64,000 nt of DNA from Cinnamomum chago (Eukaryota > Streptophyta > Magnoliopsida > Laurales > Lauraceae): contig CP142454.1 of the NCBI GenBank assembly GCA_038049695.1, positions 15,446,501 through 15,510,500 on the forward strand, given 5' to 3'. Positions 43,701-53,933 of this stretch are shown piece by piece. The position numbers and the translations under genes were made by a program. Every line of letters begins with the position of its first letter. Within the stretch, counting starts at the first letter, position 1. The notes below the pieces were generated by a model. It was not told the DNA's origin and did no database searches. It was given only the letters and a program-made list of their open reading frames with translations.

Positions 43701-45519
43701 AAAATCAATATTGAACTCGGGGTCCTTGACATTTGCATGGTATGGCGTGATATTTATGTGGGGCCTAAATTTTAAAACTGCATCCCGAGCAACCTGATGA
43801 CAAAAACAACTAATTCAAACAACTTCACCTTAATGAATGAAACGGTCCAGCACACACAGAATGCATGAACAAACACTACGCAAAATTATGCTACGACATG
43901 AAAATAGAGCTAATGAATCAAAATAAGATTTACTTTAGCCTTAGACTGCCCCACGTGCCATTGACGAAACAAAAATTGTCTATTTAGGTTGCTCACTTCA
44001 ATAGTGTCCATATCAATCTGTCAAAAAAGACAAAGCATACATGTAATAAAGCATAGAAGAGGAAATGATATAATAAAATCTGAGTAATTAACTTGATGAA
44101 TGAAACTTCAAACTCCACATAATTCTATAATTCTTTCAAGGGCACAACCTTAGATTTTCATGAAGTGAAGAGTACGTTGAAAATAGATAACATAGGATAT
44201 ATATACATATATATATATATATAATACCTAAGAACTGGCTTGCAAGAACTAGATCACATGGTGAGGTGGGGCCCACCTATCTCACAATCCAAACTGTGAA
44301 ACAAACAAGGACCCCCTTGATAGTCACTAATCTTGGGGTTTGGTACCCATGCGAATGGATTGGACCATTTGACTGAGGGTGGTCTCTTCTTTTTTTTTTT
44401 AATATGAAGCCATTCAACTTGAGGGCGACGGATTAAGGGTTTAGGGGAATGGGATTGGGGTCAAAGTTGATAGCCACAGTGGTAGCCACTGCCCAGTATT
44501 GCCAGATGACCAGTCCTAGTTTCTTTCCAATTCTTCTCTCTTCTTTCTACAACTTCTTTTTTGTCTAGGGTTTTCCTTTCAAGTTCTTCTTATTCTATAA
44601 TTCTTCCAAGTCTAAGGTTCCAACTCTGTAACTCCAGGTACTAACATGTCTTTCCTCACTACTACATTCAGAATGTGAATTGGTCTCTCCATTTTGATAC
44701 TTTCTTGAAGTAGTAACTCTTCGATGGTCATACAGAAGCTGATAATCACAGACTCCCTATTTAATTCCACTCTAGTCCTATTGCTAAGAACTCATCCTCC
44801 CAGGTTGCAGAAAATATAACACGCATTAAAAGGAGTTACATACAACAGAATCAGACTCTTTAACTCTTAACTATCTTCTAAGACAGAGACTATATTATTT
44901 CCATTCAAGCTCCCATCATAGTATTCGAGCAACTTTAAGTCGTATCCACGATCTACATCAGTCGCCCCCAAACATACGAGTGAATGGCACAAGGACCACA
45001 TTAAAAATACATGCACGACTCGCCCAATTACTAGGTCAGCTCATATCCACAGCAAGTGCTCAACTACTGCACATCTAACACCAAAATCCACACCAAACCA
45101 CACCCAGTTTTCTACAACCAACATCTTTCCACAGCTGAAAACGAGTCCAAAAACCCAACAAACAAGAGCAAGAAAAACCCTAGACCCAAAACCTCATCCA
45201 AACGAAAAACCCACCAAAACCCATCTACTAAACAGCAATAAAAGTCAAATCAGAAGGCAAGAGAAGATATATTTCAACTAACAATATGGATGTCTTCAAA
45301 CCCAGACAGAGCAAGCGTCTTGAGAAGCTCGCATCCGATGCCGCCCGCACCGACCATGAGCACTTTCGCCCCCTGCAAGAGAAAAATCAGCATGTTAGAA
45401 CTTGTCAAGTGCTTCTGCAACTCAATTGAGTTCGATTGATTCATAGAAAAAGTACCCCATTTGAAGAAGGGGCCTGGACATGGATAGGGTACCTTGATTG
45501 CCTGCTTCTGAGAATCCAT
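31799..45519 (-). CDS. SAE2: SUMO-activating enzyme subunit 2 (E1 catalytic subunit), 11 exons, 649 aa
   Basis: Exons in transcript order: 45519-45493, 45372-45283, 44017-43934, 43793-43575, 39773-39672, 36865-36410, 36304-36075, 33786-33693, 33585-33403, 33295-33198, 32165-31799, all GT-AG with exact frame. With SAE1 it adenylates SUMO and carries it as a thioester in the nucleus. The ATP-binding loop VGAGGIGCE starts at residue 16. Zinc ligands are the CxxC pair 151/154 (CYEC) and the CxxC pair 429/432 (CYVC). The catalytic cysteine is 166 ([12 protein letters not shown]). Residues 175-326 form the acidic Cys-domain insert, and 435-528 or so the ubiquitin-fold domain. The tail is acidic with basic clusters (SKRKQ, KKQRLP) fitting a nuclear localisation signal. 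Trp 59 in RQWHVGQSK replaces the usual Ser. Introns 4, 5 and 7 hold transposon remnants. Confidence 0.97.
32540..32780 (-). mobile_element. RTE-like LINE 3' end fragment (minus) in SAE2 intron 10
   Basis: The run CATCATCATCACCTTCAAAG, then CTCTATCCTATC, and following ATTTGGGTTATC and TCTACCTCGCTTC words, is the 3'-end signature seen in the other RTE fragments of this window, again in minus orientation. Confidence 0.5.
33860..34090 (-). mobile_element. tRNA-derived SINE-like sequence (minus) in SAE2 intron 7
   Basis: On the minus strand, starting near 34085, an A-box-like GGAGCAGTGGTAACGCA is followed about 35 nt later by a B-box-like GAGTTCAAACCC. That is the spacing of a Pol III tRNA-type promoter at a SINE head. 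The rest has no ORF. The 3' end and target duplication are not clear, so only the head is well supported. Confidence 0.5.
34617..35500 (-). mobile_element. RTE-like LINE reverse transcriptase remnant (minus) in SAE2 intron 7
   Basis: The minus frame at 35493-35083 reads [12 protein letters not shown], then [33 protein letters not shown] and LKGKL. It is the reverse transcriptase palm followed by the RTE C-terminal part, where FAND replaces the catalytic FADD. A second frame at 34984-34733 continues with [26 protein letters not shown] and the C-terminal [11 protein letters not shown]. Frame breaks and the lost catalytic Asp make it dead. It is the best-preserved of four RTE fragments in the window. 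Confidence 0.8.
35583..35961. mobile_element. TIR miniature element, about 379 bp, next to SAE2 exon 7
   Basis: Ends GAGAAATGCTCTTGTGATAG and the inverse of CTCTCAAAAGAACATTTCTC form an inverted repeat extending inward through AGTTAACTCTC on both sides (about 50 bp, imperfect). The core carries GGGGCCCACCTATCACCAAT. It ends about 113 bp downstream of the exon 7 donor (36075). Similar architecture is seen at 44226-44522, 49581-49900 and 57451-57600. Confidence 0.7.
42385..42535 (+). mobile_element. Ty3/Gypsy integrase C-terminal fragment in SAE2 intron 4
   Basis: The + strand at about 42441-42528 reads [17 protein letters not shown], then VSTFNMEDP. This matches the end of Gypsy integrase (FKxLKRINDNAYxxxLP, then ISxTFNVxDL). 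The remainder of the element is not recognisable. Confidence 0.6.
44226..44522. mobile_element. Miniature element with GGGGCCCACC core, in SAE2 intron 2
   Basis: It has weak inverted ends (CCTAAGAACTGG and CCAGTCCTAG) and a core (GGGGCCCACCTATCTCACAA, TCCAAACTGT, then AGTCACTAATCTTGGGGTTT) closely related to the core of 35583-35961. No clear target duplication. Confidence 0.5.
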
Positions 45520-46989
45520 GAGAAGAAATCGAAGAAAATGAAGAGGAAGAGGAAGAAGAGGATGAAATTGATGTTGGGGGGTTGTTTGGTTTTACTTGAA
45601 TAGAATTCTGAGGATGTGTTTTTTGCTCTTCTTCTTCTTCTTCTGAGTAATTGTGGAACTGGAGGGTTTTCTTAGTTTGCGGAAAGAGCGCCAAACATAG
45701 AAGAGTCTGCCCTTGTTATAAGACCCTTTTTCCTGTGGAAAGGTTGAAACCGCTCTTTCATGGGGATGGACGAGGGGTGGGATGATGGTGTGCGTTTGCT
45801 ATCGTTTTGTTTGACATGGGCTGTTGCTGGTGTTCTGCATTGAAGACGGGGGATTTGGGCTGTGTTTTCACGCCAGTAGAAGGAAGTTTTTAGGGTTTTT
45901 ATGTCTTTTGAATTATCTGTTTCAAGGGAGGGTTCTTGACAATTGCTACGTCTCGTCATAGTGTGAGAGGATGAGCCCATAAAGGTCCCTCATGTGGGAC
46001 CATTGGCTGATCCGCTGCTCTATTGACTTGCATCCTAGAGGTGAGCCCCACATCCAATGTTTTTCCTTTTTCTTTTTTTTTTTAACTTTTTTGGGTTTTT
46101 TTTTTTTTTCTTCTGCATTTCTCCGGTGAAAGATTGATCCTTATTTATTCATATGGAAAAGAGGTGCCTCTCGGTTGGACTGCCCATGGATTGGCACACT
46201 GAGGATCCTAATAAAATAAAAAGCAGAAACTGCATTAGTCCTGAGCTGCTTACTCTACTAACTGGTGAGCGTTGAGAACATCAAAATTCTATTGAAGGAG
46301 GCATGACAGCCAAGTCAGACCTAGGAATGAATGGAAAGAGAGAGGTGAAAGTCTGCTTGTTTTACCTAAAAACATACAGGAGTTTAATGCAGTGGAATTC
46401 ATGTCATTGGTGGTTTAAAATGAAGAGCAATGGTGAATATACAAAAATAGCTATCAGTATGAATTAACCACCCTTTCAATGGATAAGAAAGTCAAAGTCC
46501 CATCAATATATTCCACTTATATCATTTGCATCTCACCTCTTTAATATTTTTTTGGTGGAGTTTAATTAATTATGTATTCTCGTATAATATAATCTAATGC
46601 AAACAAATAAGTCCAAAAAAGTATAGGTAAGTTATCTTTTCGCATGTGAACCATACATAGGAGTGGTGAAAGAGGTGGGCTCCGCCACTATTCAATCACT
46701 ATTAATGGCTCATGTGCATGTTTGTACACAAACCATGCACAAGGAAATATTATCCTAGATAGGATTGAATGTCTCATAAGGCTGGAGGTTTTTTTTTTTT
46801 TTTTTTTACTCCATCTAAGGAGGCTGAGACCCAAGAGAGAGTCCACACGTACACGGGAAGAAAGCATGCTCAAGCGGGAAGAAATGCCACACAAAAGGAA
46901 AAAAGAGCCCGTACGAGTGGAAAGATGTGACGTAAGTAGGGTTCGAAGACTGGGCAGCCAAGTAAAAACTATCAATCCTTACCACTCAA
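45520..46989. promoter_or_regulatory. SAE2 5' leader/promoter and flanking intergenic DNA
   Basis: Immediately upstream of the SAE2 ATG, the minus strand carries GAAGAAGAGC-type purine runs (about 45620-45645), probably the transcribed leader. Farther upstream are poly(T) runs (46070-46110) and nothing recognisable as a gene. Confidence 0.4.
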
Positions 46990-47488
46990 GTAAGGTTACA
47001 AATGGGTATCCAACTCTTCGAATACCTAAAAGTTCCGACCTTAAAAAGATTGGGTTTGGAACCTGTTTTAGGTTCCGATTCATAAATGGGTTCAGAACCG
47101 AAACCCAATTTAGATTTTGATTGATAAATGGGTCTAGTTCTAAGTCCATATAGGCCTAACCCCGGGACTCGATACCCGATTTATGAATCTTTGATATTGT
47201 AAAATGTACTTCAAAATCAATTTTTTGATATTTTTTATGTATATATTAGAGTTAATAGACTTTATGTAATGTTTGATGATAACTTATTTAAAAAAAAAAA
47301 AAAAAAAGTGAAGAGAAGTTAGAACCAGTTTTGGAACTAGATTCCAGTCCTCTAAATGGACCCGGTTCCGAAACCAACAAAAACAAGTTTCGAGTAAAAA
47401 AATGGGATCCAAAACCGATATCGATATTTAGAAATGGGTTCGGATCCAGTATGATTTTGACTCGGAACCATCCAATTTGCAACCCTAC
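46990..47488. mobile_element. hAT-like miniature element, about 500 bp
   Basis: Ends GTAAGGTTACAAATGGGTAT and the inverse of TTGCAACCCTAC form an imperfect inverted repeat. Subterminal parts repeat GGTTCCGAT, GAACC and AATGGGT words on both sides. It resembles 48385-48730 in style and sequence. No clean 8-bp duplication. Confidence 0.5.
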
Positions 47489-47569
47489 AAACTGGTAAGG
47501 AGCCGTTCTCAAGACTAGAGTTGAATTACGAGAAGGAAAGAGGAAAAAAGGAACAAGGCATTTAAAATG

Positions 47570-47641
47570 AAAAACTCTACTTGGACGACCTGGGGGCCGG
47601 GCCACGGTTCGGTCCCCCAAGTTGTCCAAGTAGCACGCCTG
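47570..47641. mobile_element. 72-bp hairpin element flanked by 10-bp direct repeats
   Basis: Arms 47577-47596 (CTACTTGGACGACCTGGGGG) and 47614-47633 (CCCCCAAGTTGTCCAAGTAG) pair with only two mismatches around a 17-nt loop. The unit is bracketed by the direct repeat ATTTAAAATG at 47560-47569 and 47642-47651. Either a minimal TIR element with a Mutator-like target duplication, or a foldback remnant. Confidence 0.6.
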
Positions 47642-48384
47642 ATTTAAAATGTCTTTAGACATCTTACCAATAACTAGCTTGCGTTCTAACTTCTAGCCCA
47701 CATGACCAATTGGACCCACTTTAGATGGACCAAATTTTATATTTGATTGGGCCTGATGAACCTAGAAATGATTATTGGCTTTCTTGGACATGTATTAAAT
47801 TTGGATTTCATCGGTTTAAGTTTGGATTTGATCATGGACTCAGGCTTGCAGCATCTAGTGTGGATTTGATCATGGACTCGAGCTAGCCGGAGACATATCT
47901 TGATATGGTCTCAACCAGATTTGGATATATCCCATCTTGCACTGGATATCCCCCGCGCAATGAGAAGTTAGACATTAGAAGCTTGGTGCCCAAGCAACCG
48001 CGTTGGATTGGTCAGCAAGGACTATGCTAAGATTAGTCATGAAAGTCAACCGAGTCAAAGAAATATTTATTTATAAGATTGTCATACGTAGTGTCAGCCG
48101 AGGGCCCAGGCCCCAAAGAAGTGGTCAATTAGGGCACGTTTGTGAGAGAGAGAGTTATTTACGAAAAGTGCCCTTTATTTTCAAACAACCTCATAAAAAT
48201 CCCCTGTATTTTGAGTTTTTATTAAAACCTCCTTAGTCTATTAACGAAATACATAAATATTAGTTTTATGGACAAACGACAAATGTCAAAACATTATCGA
48301 GTTTTTAGTATACTATCAAATTTTAGTTTTTTCACTATTGGTGATATTAGAAAATTCTATTTTAGGTAAATATCACCTATATTT

Positions 48385-48730
48385 AGGGATGTAAATGAGT
48401 ACCCGATTCTCTGATTACCCAGAGATTCTGACCCGTTAAAAATCGGATATGGGTCCTTATTTAGGTCCCGATAAGTAAATGGATCCTGATTCGGTTCCAC
48501 TTTTGTTCGGACCTGTGGACCTAATACCCGATATATTACCTTAATTTTTGAAAATCTCTCCTAAAAATCATATATATTTTTAATATCATTATCTACCTAA
48601 ATCCGGAACTGGATCCAGACTCGCCCCATATATGGTTCCGGTTCCGAATCCAGTTCCACCTTCTCTTTAACGGTTCCGGTTTTGGGTCCACCATGGGTTT
48701 GGACCGGAACCAACACATTTACAACCCTGG
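48385..48730. mobile_element. hAT-like miniature element, about 345 bp
   Basis: Ends TAGGGATGTAAATGAGT and the inverse of ACACATTTACAACCCTG match the plant hAT end CAGGGxTGTAAAT. Flanking octamers agree at 6 of 8 positions. Subterminal GGTTCCG and GGACC words are repeated on both sides. Confidence 0.6.
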
Positions 48731-49580
48731 GCCATATTTTACAAGGTGCCAAATACCCATTCGAGTGAGTATATGTATATCCCAATCTAGGTCCGAAGGC
48801 CAAGTGCTCCACAAACTCGACCCATACCTATTAGATTTTATCCCCACATTGACCAGATGAAAAATATATTTTTTCATAATCAATAAGAAATCTAAAATTA
48901 ACATTTTGATATGCTTAGCGATGTTCACGGGTCAGGCTAAAGCTCACCTAAACCCAACTTATTTAGTTACGACACCCAAATTTTGCTAAAGTTCAGCCCA
49001 TGGGCCAAAATCTCAGGCCTCAGCCCAACTAATTTTAAAATACATACGACACATAGTACTAACTACTAAATATACCGCGCTGTTTAGATACAATGATACA
49101 AGCAAAGGACCAAGGCTAGTCTGCTTAATTTACAAACAACAAAATGAATATGGGTTCCAACCCATCTTTTACATAATCTTATAAGGATTTACGTAGGAAT
49201 CACTGGATTTGAGTCATTCAGTGCAAAGATTCTAGATTCGTACTTATTCGGCTTTAGAAGACTCTCAGCTTTGCAATATATGAATATAATTTGAGAACAA
49301 GATGTTGACTGGTGAATCATTTTGCTCGATTATCATGTGTTGATTAGGTACATAAATAGAGAATGTGATGCAATTATAAAACCCAAATAATACCTCAAGC
49401 CATCTTCATGTTAGTTATAGGGATGGTTTCAGTGAGAAGCCAGTGGGCCACATCTCAAGCAGTTGGGTTATAGAACTTCACAAGACAAGAATTAAAGCTT
49501 TTTATTTTTTTTTGGTTAAAAGGTTTTGAGCAAGGGTATTGATAAGGCTTATAAGGGTATTCAAATAACAGATTTATTAA
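48731..49580. other. Intergenic DNA, no gene seen
   Basis: AT-rich, noncoding. A segment near 48918-49020 (GATGTTCACGGGTCAGGC and AGCCCAAC words) has the look of a degraded hAT element end, but its partner end is not visible. Confidence 0.4.
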
Positions 49581-49900
49581 GGTGAGAACTATTATATGAG
49601 AACTTTTAGTGGGGCCCAACTATGGGTCCCATTTGGGGATAGGACCCCCGGGAGGTGAAAAGATCTATGTGAGACCACAATAAGTATCAAGTTTAACCCC
49701 AATTACATGCCGCTAACCCCTTCATCCGTGACCCACAAATTTAATGGCTCCATATTAAAAAAATAAATACTTAAACTCTCGATTCAGCAGTTCAGTCCAT
49801 TCGGATGTGTGTCAATTAGGGGATCTCTATTTTGTGCATGGTTTGAATGGGTTGCTAGGTGGGCCCTACCAATAATTCTCACGGAAGCACGTTCTCACCT
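49581..49900. mobile_element. TIR miniature element, 320 bp
   Basis: GGTGAGAAC at the left and GTTCTCACC at the right are inverse copies. The core has GGGGCCC and GGTGGGCCCTACCAATAATT near the ends, like the group at 35583 and 57451. Noncoding; no target duplication visible. Confidence 0.6.
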
Positions 49901-50193
49901 GAATATTTTCGTTCAAATAAACTTTAATTTGAATAGTTCCTGAAGGTATTGATAATGCTTATAAGGTTGACAAACCGAGTTGTACTCTGATAATGGAGAT
50001 GTTCACCATCTGATCTGGTAGACAATGACTTGGTTATTGTTGATTTCTTGATCGGTGGTGCTTACCTTGAATGAGTAAAAGGATTTAGCCAAACACTTGA
50101 AAGGAGATTACAAAGTTTTCTAAATCATGATTTTTTAAATCATAATTGACTCATTGTTTTCAAACGCATGCAAAATGTAATCATTTTCAAAGC

Positions 50194-50438
50194 CAACCAA
50201 CGAGTGGTAGCTCAGTTGGCCAAGGACTCTGCAGCTTAAAAAACGAAGAGGTCCTGTGTTCGACACAACCTTTGTTGGCCTCTCCCATGGTTTTACTCAA
50301 TGCATGTCGCTAGGAAGCTTAGCATGTGTTCTTAGGGATTAGTTTTCATCGATCCAAAATCGATTGTCCATCAGACTCAGGGCCAAGGGCTCTTGAGCTG
50401 GGCCGTGTAGAAGATACCTTGGCTTATAAAAAAAAAAC
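50194..50438 (+). mobile_element. Complete tRNA-derived SINE, about 245 bp, with exact target duplication
   Basis: The head has an A box (GTGGTAGCTCAGTTGG, from 50204) and a B box (GTGTTCGACAC, about 50256) at tRNA-like spacing. The 3' part contains GACTCAGGGCCAAGGGCTC and ends TTGGCTTATAAAAAAAAAA. It is flanked by the exact 12-bp direct repeat CATTTTCAAAGC at 50182-50193 and 50439-50450. The intact duplication indicates a fairly recent insertion. A truncated relative lies at 3885-4044. Confidence 0.9.
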
Positions 50439-50969
50439 CATTTTCAAAGCTGAAGTTGTTACAAACTAAGTGGGAGATAGGCTAAGCTAAGCATCCAATA
50501 GGATGCAACATGGATTATTTTATTTGAAAAAAAAAAGAAAAAAATACTTTGCCCCGCCAATTGGACATGATTGGACCTGATTTTTAGATTTGCGTTTGGG
50601 CTTTGGGCTGAAGTATAGTCCCGATAACTAAATAGGTGGATTTTGGCCCATCTTTTGCGGCCCAATCCTCCAAAAGCCCCCATGTGCAACCTCATTATTC
50701 TAAGAGCTCAAACATACACAAGCTATATACATATCAACCACTTGTTTAATCAGCAGCTTGAATCCTCTTCATGGATGCATACCATCTGCTCTACGATGGA
50801 ATATTGATCCAAAAAGTAGTACAAAATAAGGAATCCAAAACTGTCCATTATTTCTCACACACTCATTTTCCTCAAACTAACAGTTCTTCATTAAATTTTT
50901 TTTTTTCCCCTACGCAGCCCTGTGTATGGAGATGACATAAACATAAACACAATCCTACTCCAAATGGTG

Positions 50970-51365
50970 TCATTTGAAATATATCACAGGTCTGTTTGAG
51001 TCAGCATCCCATCTCCCTCCTTCCTTCATATACTCCAAATACCTGATGAATTCCGGCTTCAATGTCGCCTTTTTCCTGCGAGAGGTGCCCAAGAAATTGA
51101 GAAGAGGGTGACTCCTTTTAGAGCACTTCGTGGTCTGTGGAGGAACTGAAACTGTAGTCTCTGGCTTTGTGGTTTTGGCTGTTTTAAGCATTCTTACAGG
51201 TAAGATAGTAACTTTCTTGGCTTTGATTGGAGTTTTAGCACTCTTTGGCTCAGAGGGGTCTGAAATGGTCTCTTGGCCGAGCCGATGGTATCCACGACGA
51301 CTCTTTTGGTGAACTGATGCTCTGTACATGGCTAGCAAACTGCAATCTGGGGCTTCAGTATCCAT
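50970..51365 (-). CDS. Plant protein of unknown function, 131 aa, single exon (paralogue of 53934-54353)
   Basis: I do not recognise the family. The protein is small and basic, with no signal peptide or membrane segment. It starts with an APDCSLLAMYRASVHQKSRR block, has a Lys/Thr-rich middle (KKVTILPVRMLKT), then SHPLLNFLG, RRKK, and a strongly conserved C-terminus KPEFIRYLEYMKEGG plus WDADSNRPVIYFK. Basic clusters could act as a nuclear localisation signal. Both copies keep open frames and the same start, stop and motif order, and their DNA differs enough for purifying selection to be likely. A TATA-like TTAAATAC lies about 90 bp upstream of the ATG in a block shared with the sister gene. 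No introns are needed. Calling it a real gene rests on paralogue conservation. Confidence 0.85.
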   Translation of the reverse strand: MDTEAPDCSLLAMYRASVHQKSRRGYHRLGQETISDPSEPKSAKTPIKAKKVTILPVRMLKTAKTTKPETTVSVPPQTTKCSKRSHPLLNFLGTSRRKKATLKPEFIRYLEYMKEGGRWDADSNRPVIYFK

Positions 51366-51447
51366 TTCGATTGGATCTTATCAATGAGCTAGGAAGATTG
51401 GTATTGCAGAAGGTTGGGGGGGTGATGGTTAATTAGAAAGGGATGAT

Positions 51448-51528
51448 GTAGTGTATTTAAGCTTGATTATAGCTGAATTGGTCTTTTATTAATATATATT
51501 TGAAAGTCAACTAGGACTGTTTCACATG
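51448..51528 (-). promoter_or_regulatory. Promoter block of the minus paralogue, conserved with 53751-53854
   Basis: On the minus strand this reads CATGTGAAACAGTCCTAGTT, then CCAATTCAGCTATAATCAAG, then CTTAAATACAC. The plus paralogue has CATGTGAAACAGTCCTAGTT, then CCAATTCAACTATAATTAAG, then CTTAAATACAC. The TATA-like TTAAATAC is about 87-93 bp from each ATG, and the leaders also match (CTAATYAACCATC near the middle; ATCGAAATG at the start codon). Confidence 0.7.
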
Positions 51529-53108
51529 CTTGCAAACATGAAAAACATGACTGGAACATGGTTGTCCCTTAAAAAAATTATTTTTGTTAGAGAGTCATCC
51601 TTTCTTGACTTTGTGTTTCAGGTTATTAATTTAAGAGAATGATCATGTCCAAATGGTCCATCACCAAAAGTGCACCGGAACTCTCTCAGGCCGGGCCCAG
51701 TTCGGTGCGGGGCGCTCGTGTGGTGGTAGCAACCCCACCTTGGTCTAGGTCCTACATCTTTCACAAAAAGTGAGATGCCCCTTGAGGCTCATTCTATACT
51801 ACCAAGATAAGCATATTTATACTTAAACAATGTTTTTCTCTGAACCAATGTGGGAAGCAAGTTCACCACTTTTTTTTTTTTTTTTTCATGTTTAATATGT
51901 TCGATTAGTGGTGTTTAGGAGGTAATTTCTCATTTAATCCTTAATGGATTAGAGCAATTTCTTATTTTGGCTCAAAGATGACAAGCAGACCATTTCCGTG
52001 TATTAGGTGGAAGGTGTGCGGATGGTTGGATGAAAATAGTTCGTAAAGATTATGGACATAAAAAAAATAGCATTCATTTATTGATTATAACCATTTGATG
52101 AAGGGTCTCTAGAATAGATGGGTATATATTTTGATATGACCGTTCATATCGCCTGATATTGATTCACAGGATTCGATCATTAAGTCAATCTGAAAATTAA
52201 GACCATATGCAATCAACATTCTATCATTTCTATCTAAACATCCATCATGCATCCTGGTGGGTGCTGTGGGCCTCACAAGTTAAGTTCAACGGCCATTCTA
52301 GTAAAACCAGTTCAAACTTGATTATATTTCTTGTTTTGAGGGAAGAGTGATTGTACTATGGAGCTTATTTACTATTGATCATTTGGCTTGGAAGGAAGAA
52401 GGATGAATGGAAACTCTTGGGCAAGATACGGCTATGAGTCAGTCTTGTTACATCAATAAATAAATATGCGACGAATCCGTATTCCCTGTTTCGTAGAGAA
52501 GGAAGATATTGTTTCATCCAATCCACAAGCACCAATGATTTAGTCCTAGTTAAGTGATTGCAAATCCTTAAAACTTGAATAACGACTCACTTATTTTTTG
52601 AAAGCACGCAAAAGACATACCATTGAAAGTTTGAAGACTAACCCATGTTTTCTAAAATAGGAAAAAAGTTGAGGGGGGACAATTACCCCTCCTCGACCTA
52701 CCCTCCCTCCATCGCTATTCAGGTGGGCTCCAGGAATTGGAGTCCACAAGACTGTGCACACCAGATGCACAAAAATATTGCCCATTAAGTTATATATCTA
52801 TTAGTGACCGTTAATTTTATCTCTTAATGATGCTCGTCTGGGTGGCTGATTCAAACAATCTCTTTTAAGTTTTTTTTTTTTCCGTCTTTTCATTGAAACC
52901 CACGCTATCAATATTTTTATGACCGGTCAACTGCTGTCTCAATAAACTTATATCCTCTTGTAAAAAAGATCATGCCATGAAATATTGAGGAAAGTTTCAT
53001 CATTATGCTAATGAGTCCCATGTTTGACATGATGAATCTATTAAGTTTCTTTATAGTTAATCCGGCCGTCGAGTCGTTTCTCCTGATATTCGAATTCAGA
53101 ACCGGTTG

Positions 53109-53120
53109 GCTCTGATACCA
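53109..53120 (-). other. LTR-retrotransposon primer binding site remnant
   Basis: On the minus strand TGGTATCAGAGC, the standard plant LTR-element primer site complementary to initiator tRNA-Met, is preceded by an ATTAAGTTTCTTT-containing segment on the plus side. No flanking full LTR could be delimited. Confidence 0.5.
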
Positions 53121-53750
53121 TATTAAGTTTCTTTAGCTAACCAATTATTATCAAAACCTCAAGGCGTTAGTAGAGATAGCGGAAATACCTTTCCATGGAA
53201 TCCCACTCCCCATGGGCCATTGGCTGATACTTCCCATGTTAGAAGATTGGAGTTCTGATCCTCTGATTGTTAAGGTCAGGACAATGATATTTGTGACGAG
53301 CTATGAAGAATCATACTTCCTTCCTACTACTGTGATTTTCACCAAATCTGTGACCATCGACAACAACAATAACCATGGTGTATCCAAATATGAATCTGGA
53401 CTGTGTTAGGATCCGGATCTGGCGTCAATTAAAAAGTCAAAAAATGCTGATCCAAGAATAGGTTACAAGATTTTGGTAGGCCCATTATTATCCTAAGCCT
53501 TATCAATGATGAGACCTTTCTATTTTCCCTATTCCCACCCATTTGCAAACAGATTCTCCCCCATCATAACCCTGGGTACAGTTGATCTTGATACCCAAAC
53601 CTACTAATTGGTGGGATCCTCCAGCTTTCCACTTGGATGCTTTGACAGATTCATCTCTTTGGTTGCCTCGTCAAGTTAGCATTTTCAATAAAAATAACCA
53701 TGAACACCAAGTCAAAATGCATGATTAGGTTCCATTCATATACTAAATTT

Positions 53751-53854
53751 CATGTGAAACAGTCCTAGTTACTTCCTAACAACAACTAAGAGCATCACAA
53801 AGAATAAAATAACAAGGGACCAATTCAACTATAATTAAGCTTAAATACACCACA
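53751..53854 (+). promoter_or_regulatory. Promoter block of the plus paralogue
   Basis: Counterpart of 51448-51528 on the opposite strand, with the same order of conserved segments ending in the TATA-like TTAAATAC at 53841. A 20-30 bp insertion relative to the sister lies between the AGTCCTAGTT segment and the CCAATTC segment. Confidence 0.7.
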
Positions 53855-53933
53855 CCAAACTTCTCTAATCAACCATCGTCCCAGAACTTGTGCAACATCA
53901 ATCTCTCTCAGCGATTGACAAAGTCCGATCGAA

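Larger units (their letters stand above)
51366..53933. other. Intergenic DNA between the divergent paralogues
   Basis: The two ends carry the paired promoter blocks. The middle (about 51540-53700) is AT-rich, with poly(T) runs (51871, 52870) and an LTR primer-site remnant at 53109. No gene is recognised. Confidence 0.5.

Noticed and set aside
45422..45980. Minus open frames upstream of and overlapping SAE2 exon 1
   Set aside because: They read Ser/Glu runs from the GAAGAA leader and end in other frames; the true SAE2 start and first exon are fixed by the conserved product.
50204..50270. tRNA gene
   Set aside because: A and B boxes are present, but no full cloverleaf follows and the unit continues to an A tail with target duplications, so it is a SINE.
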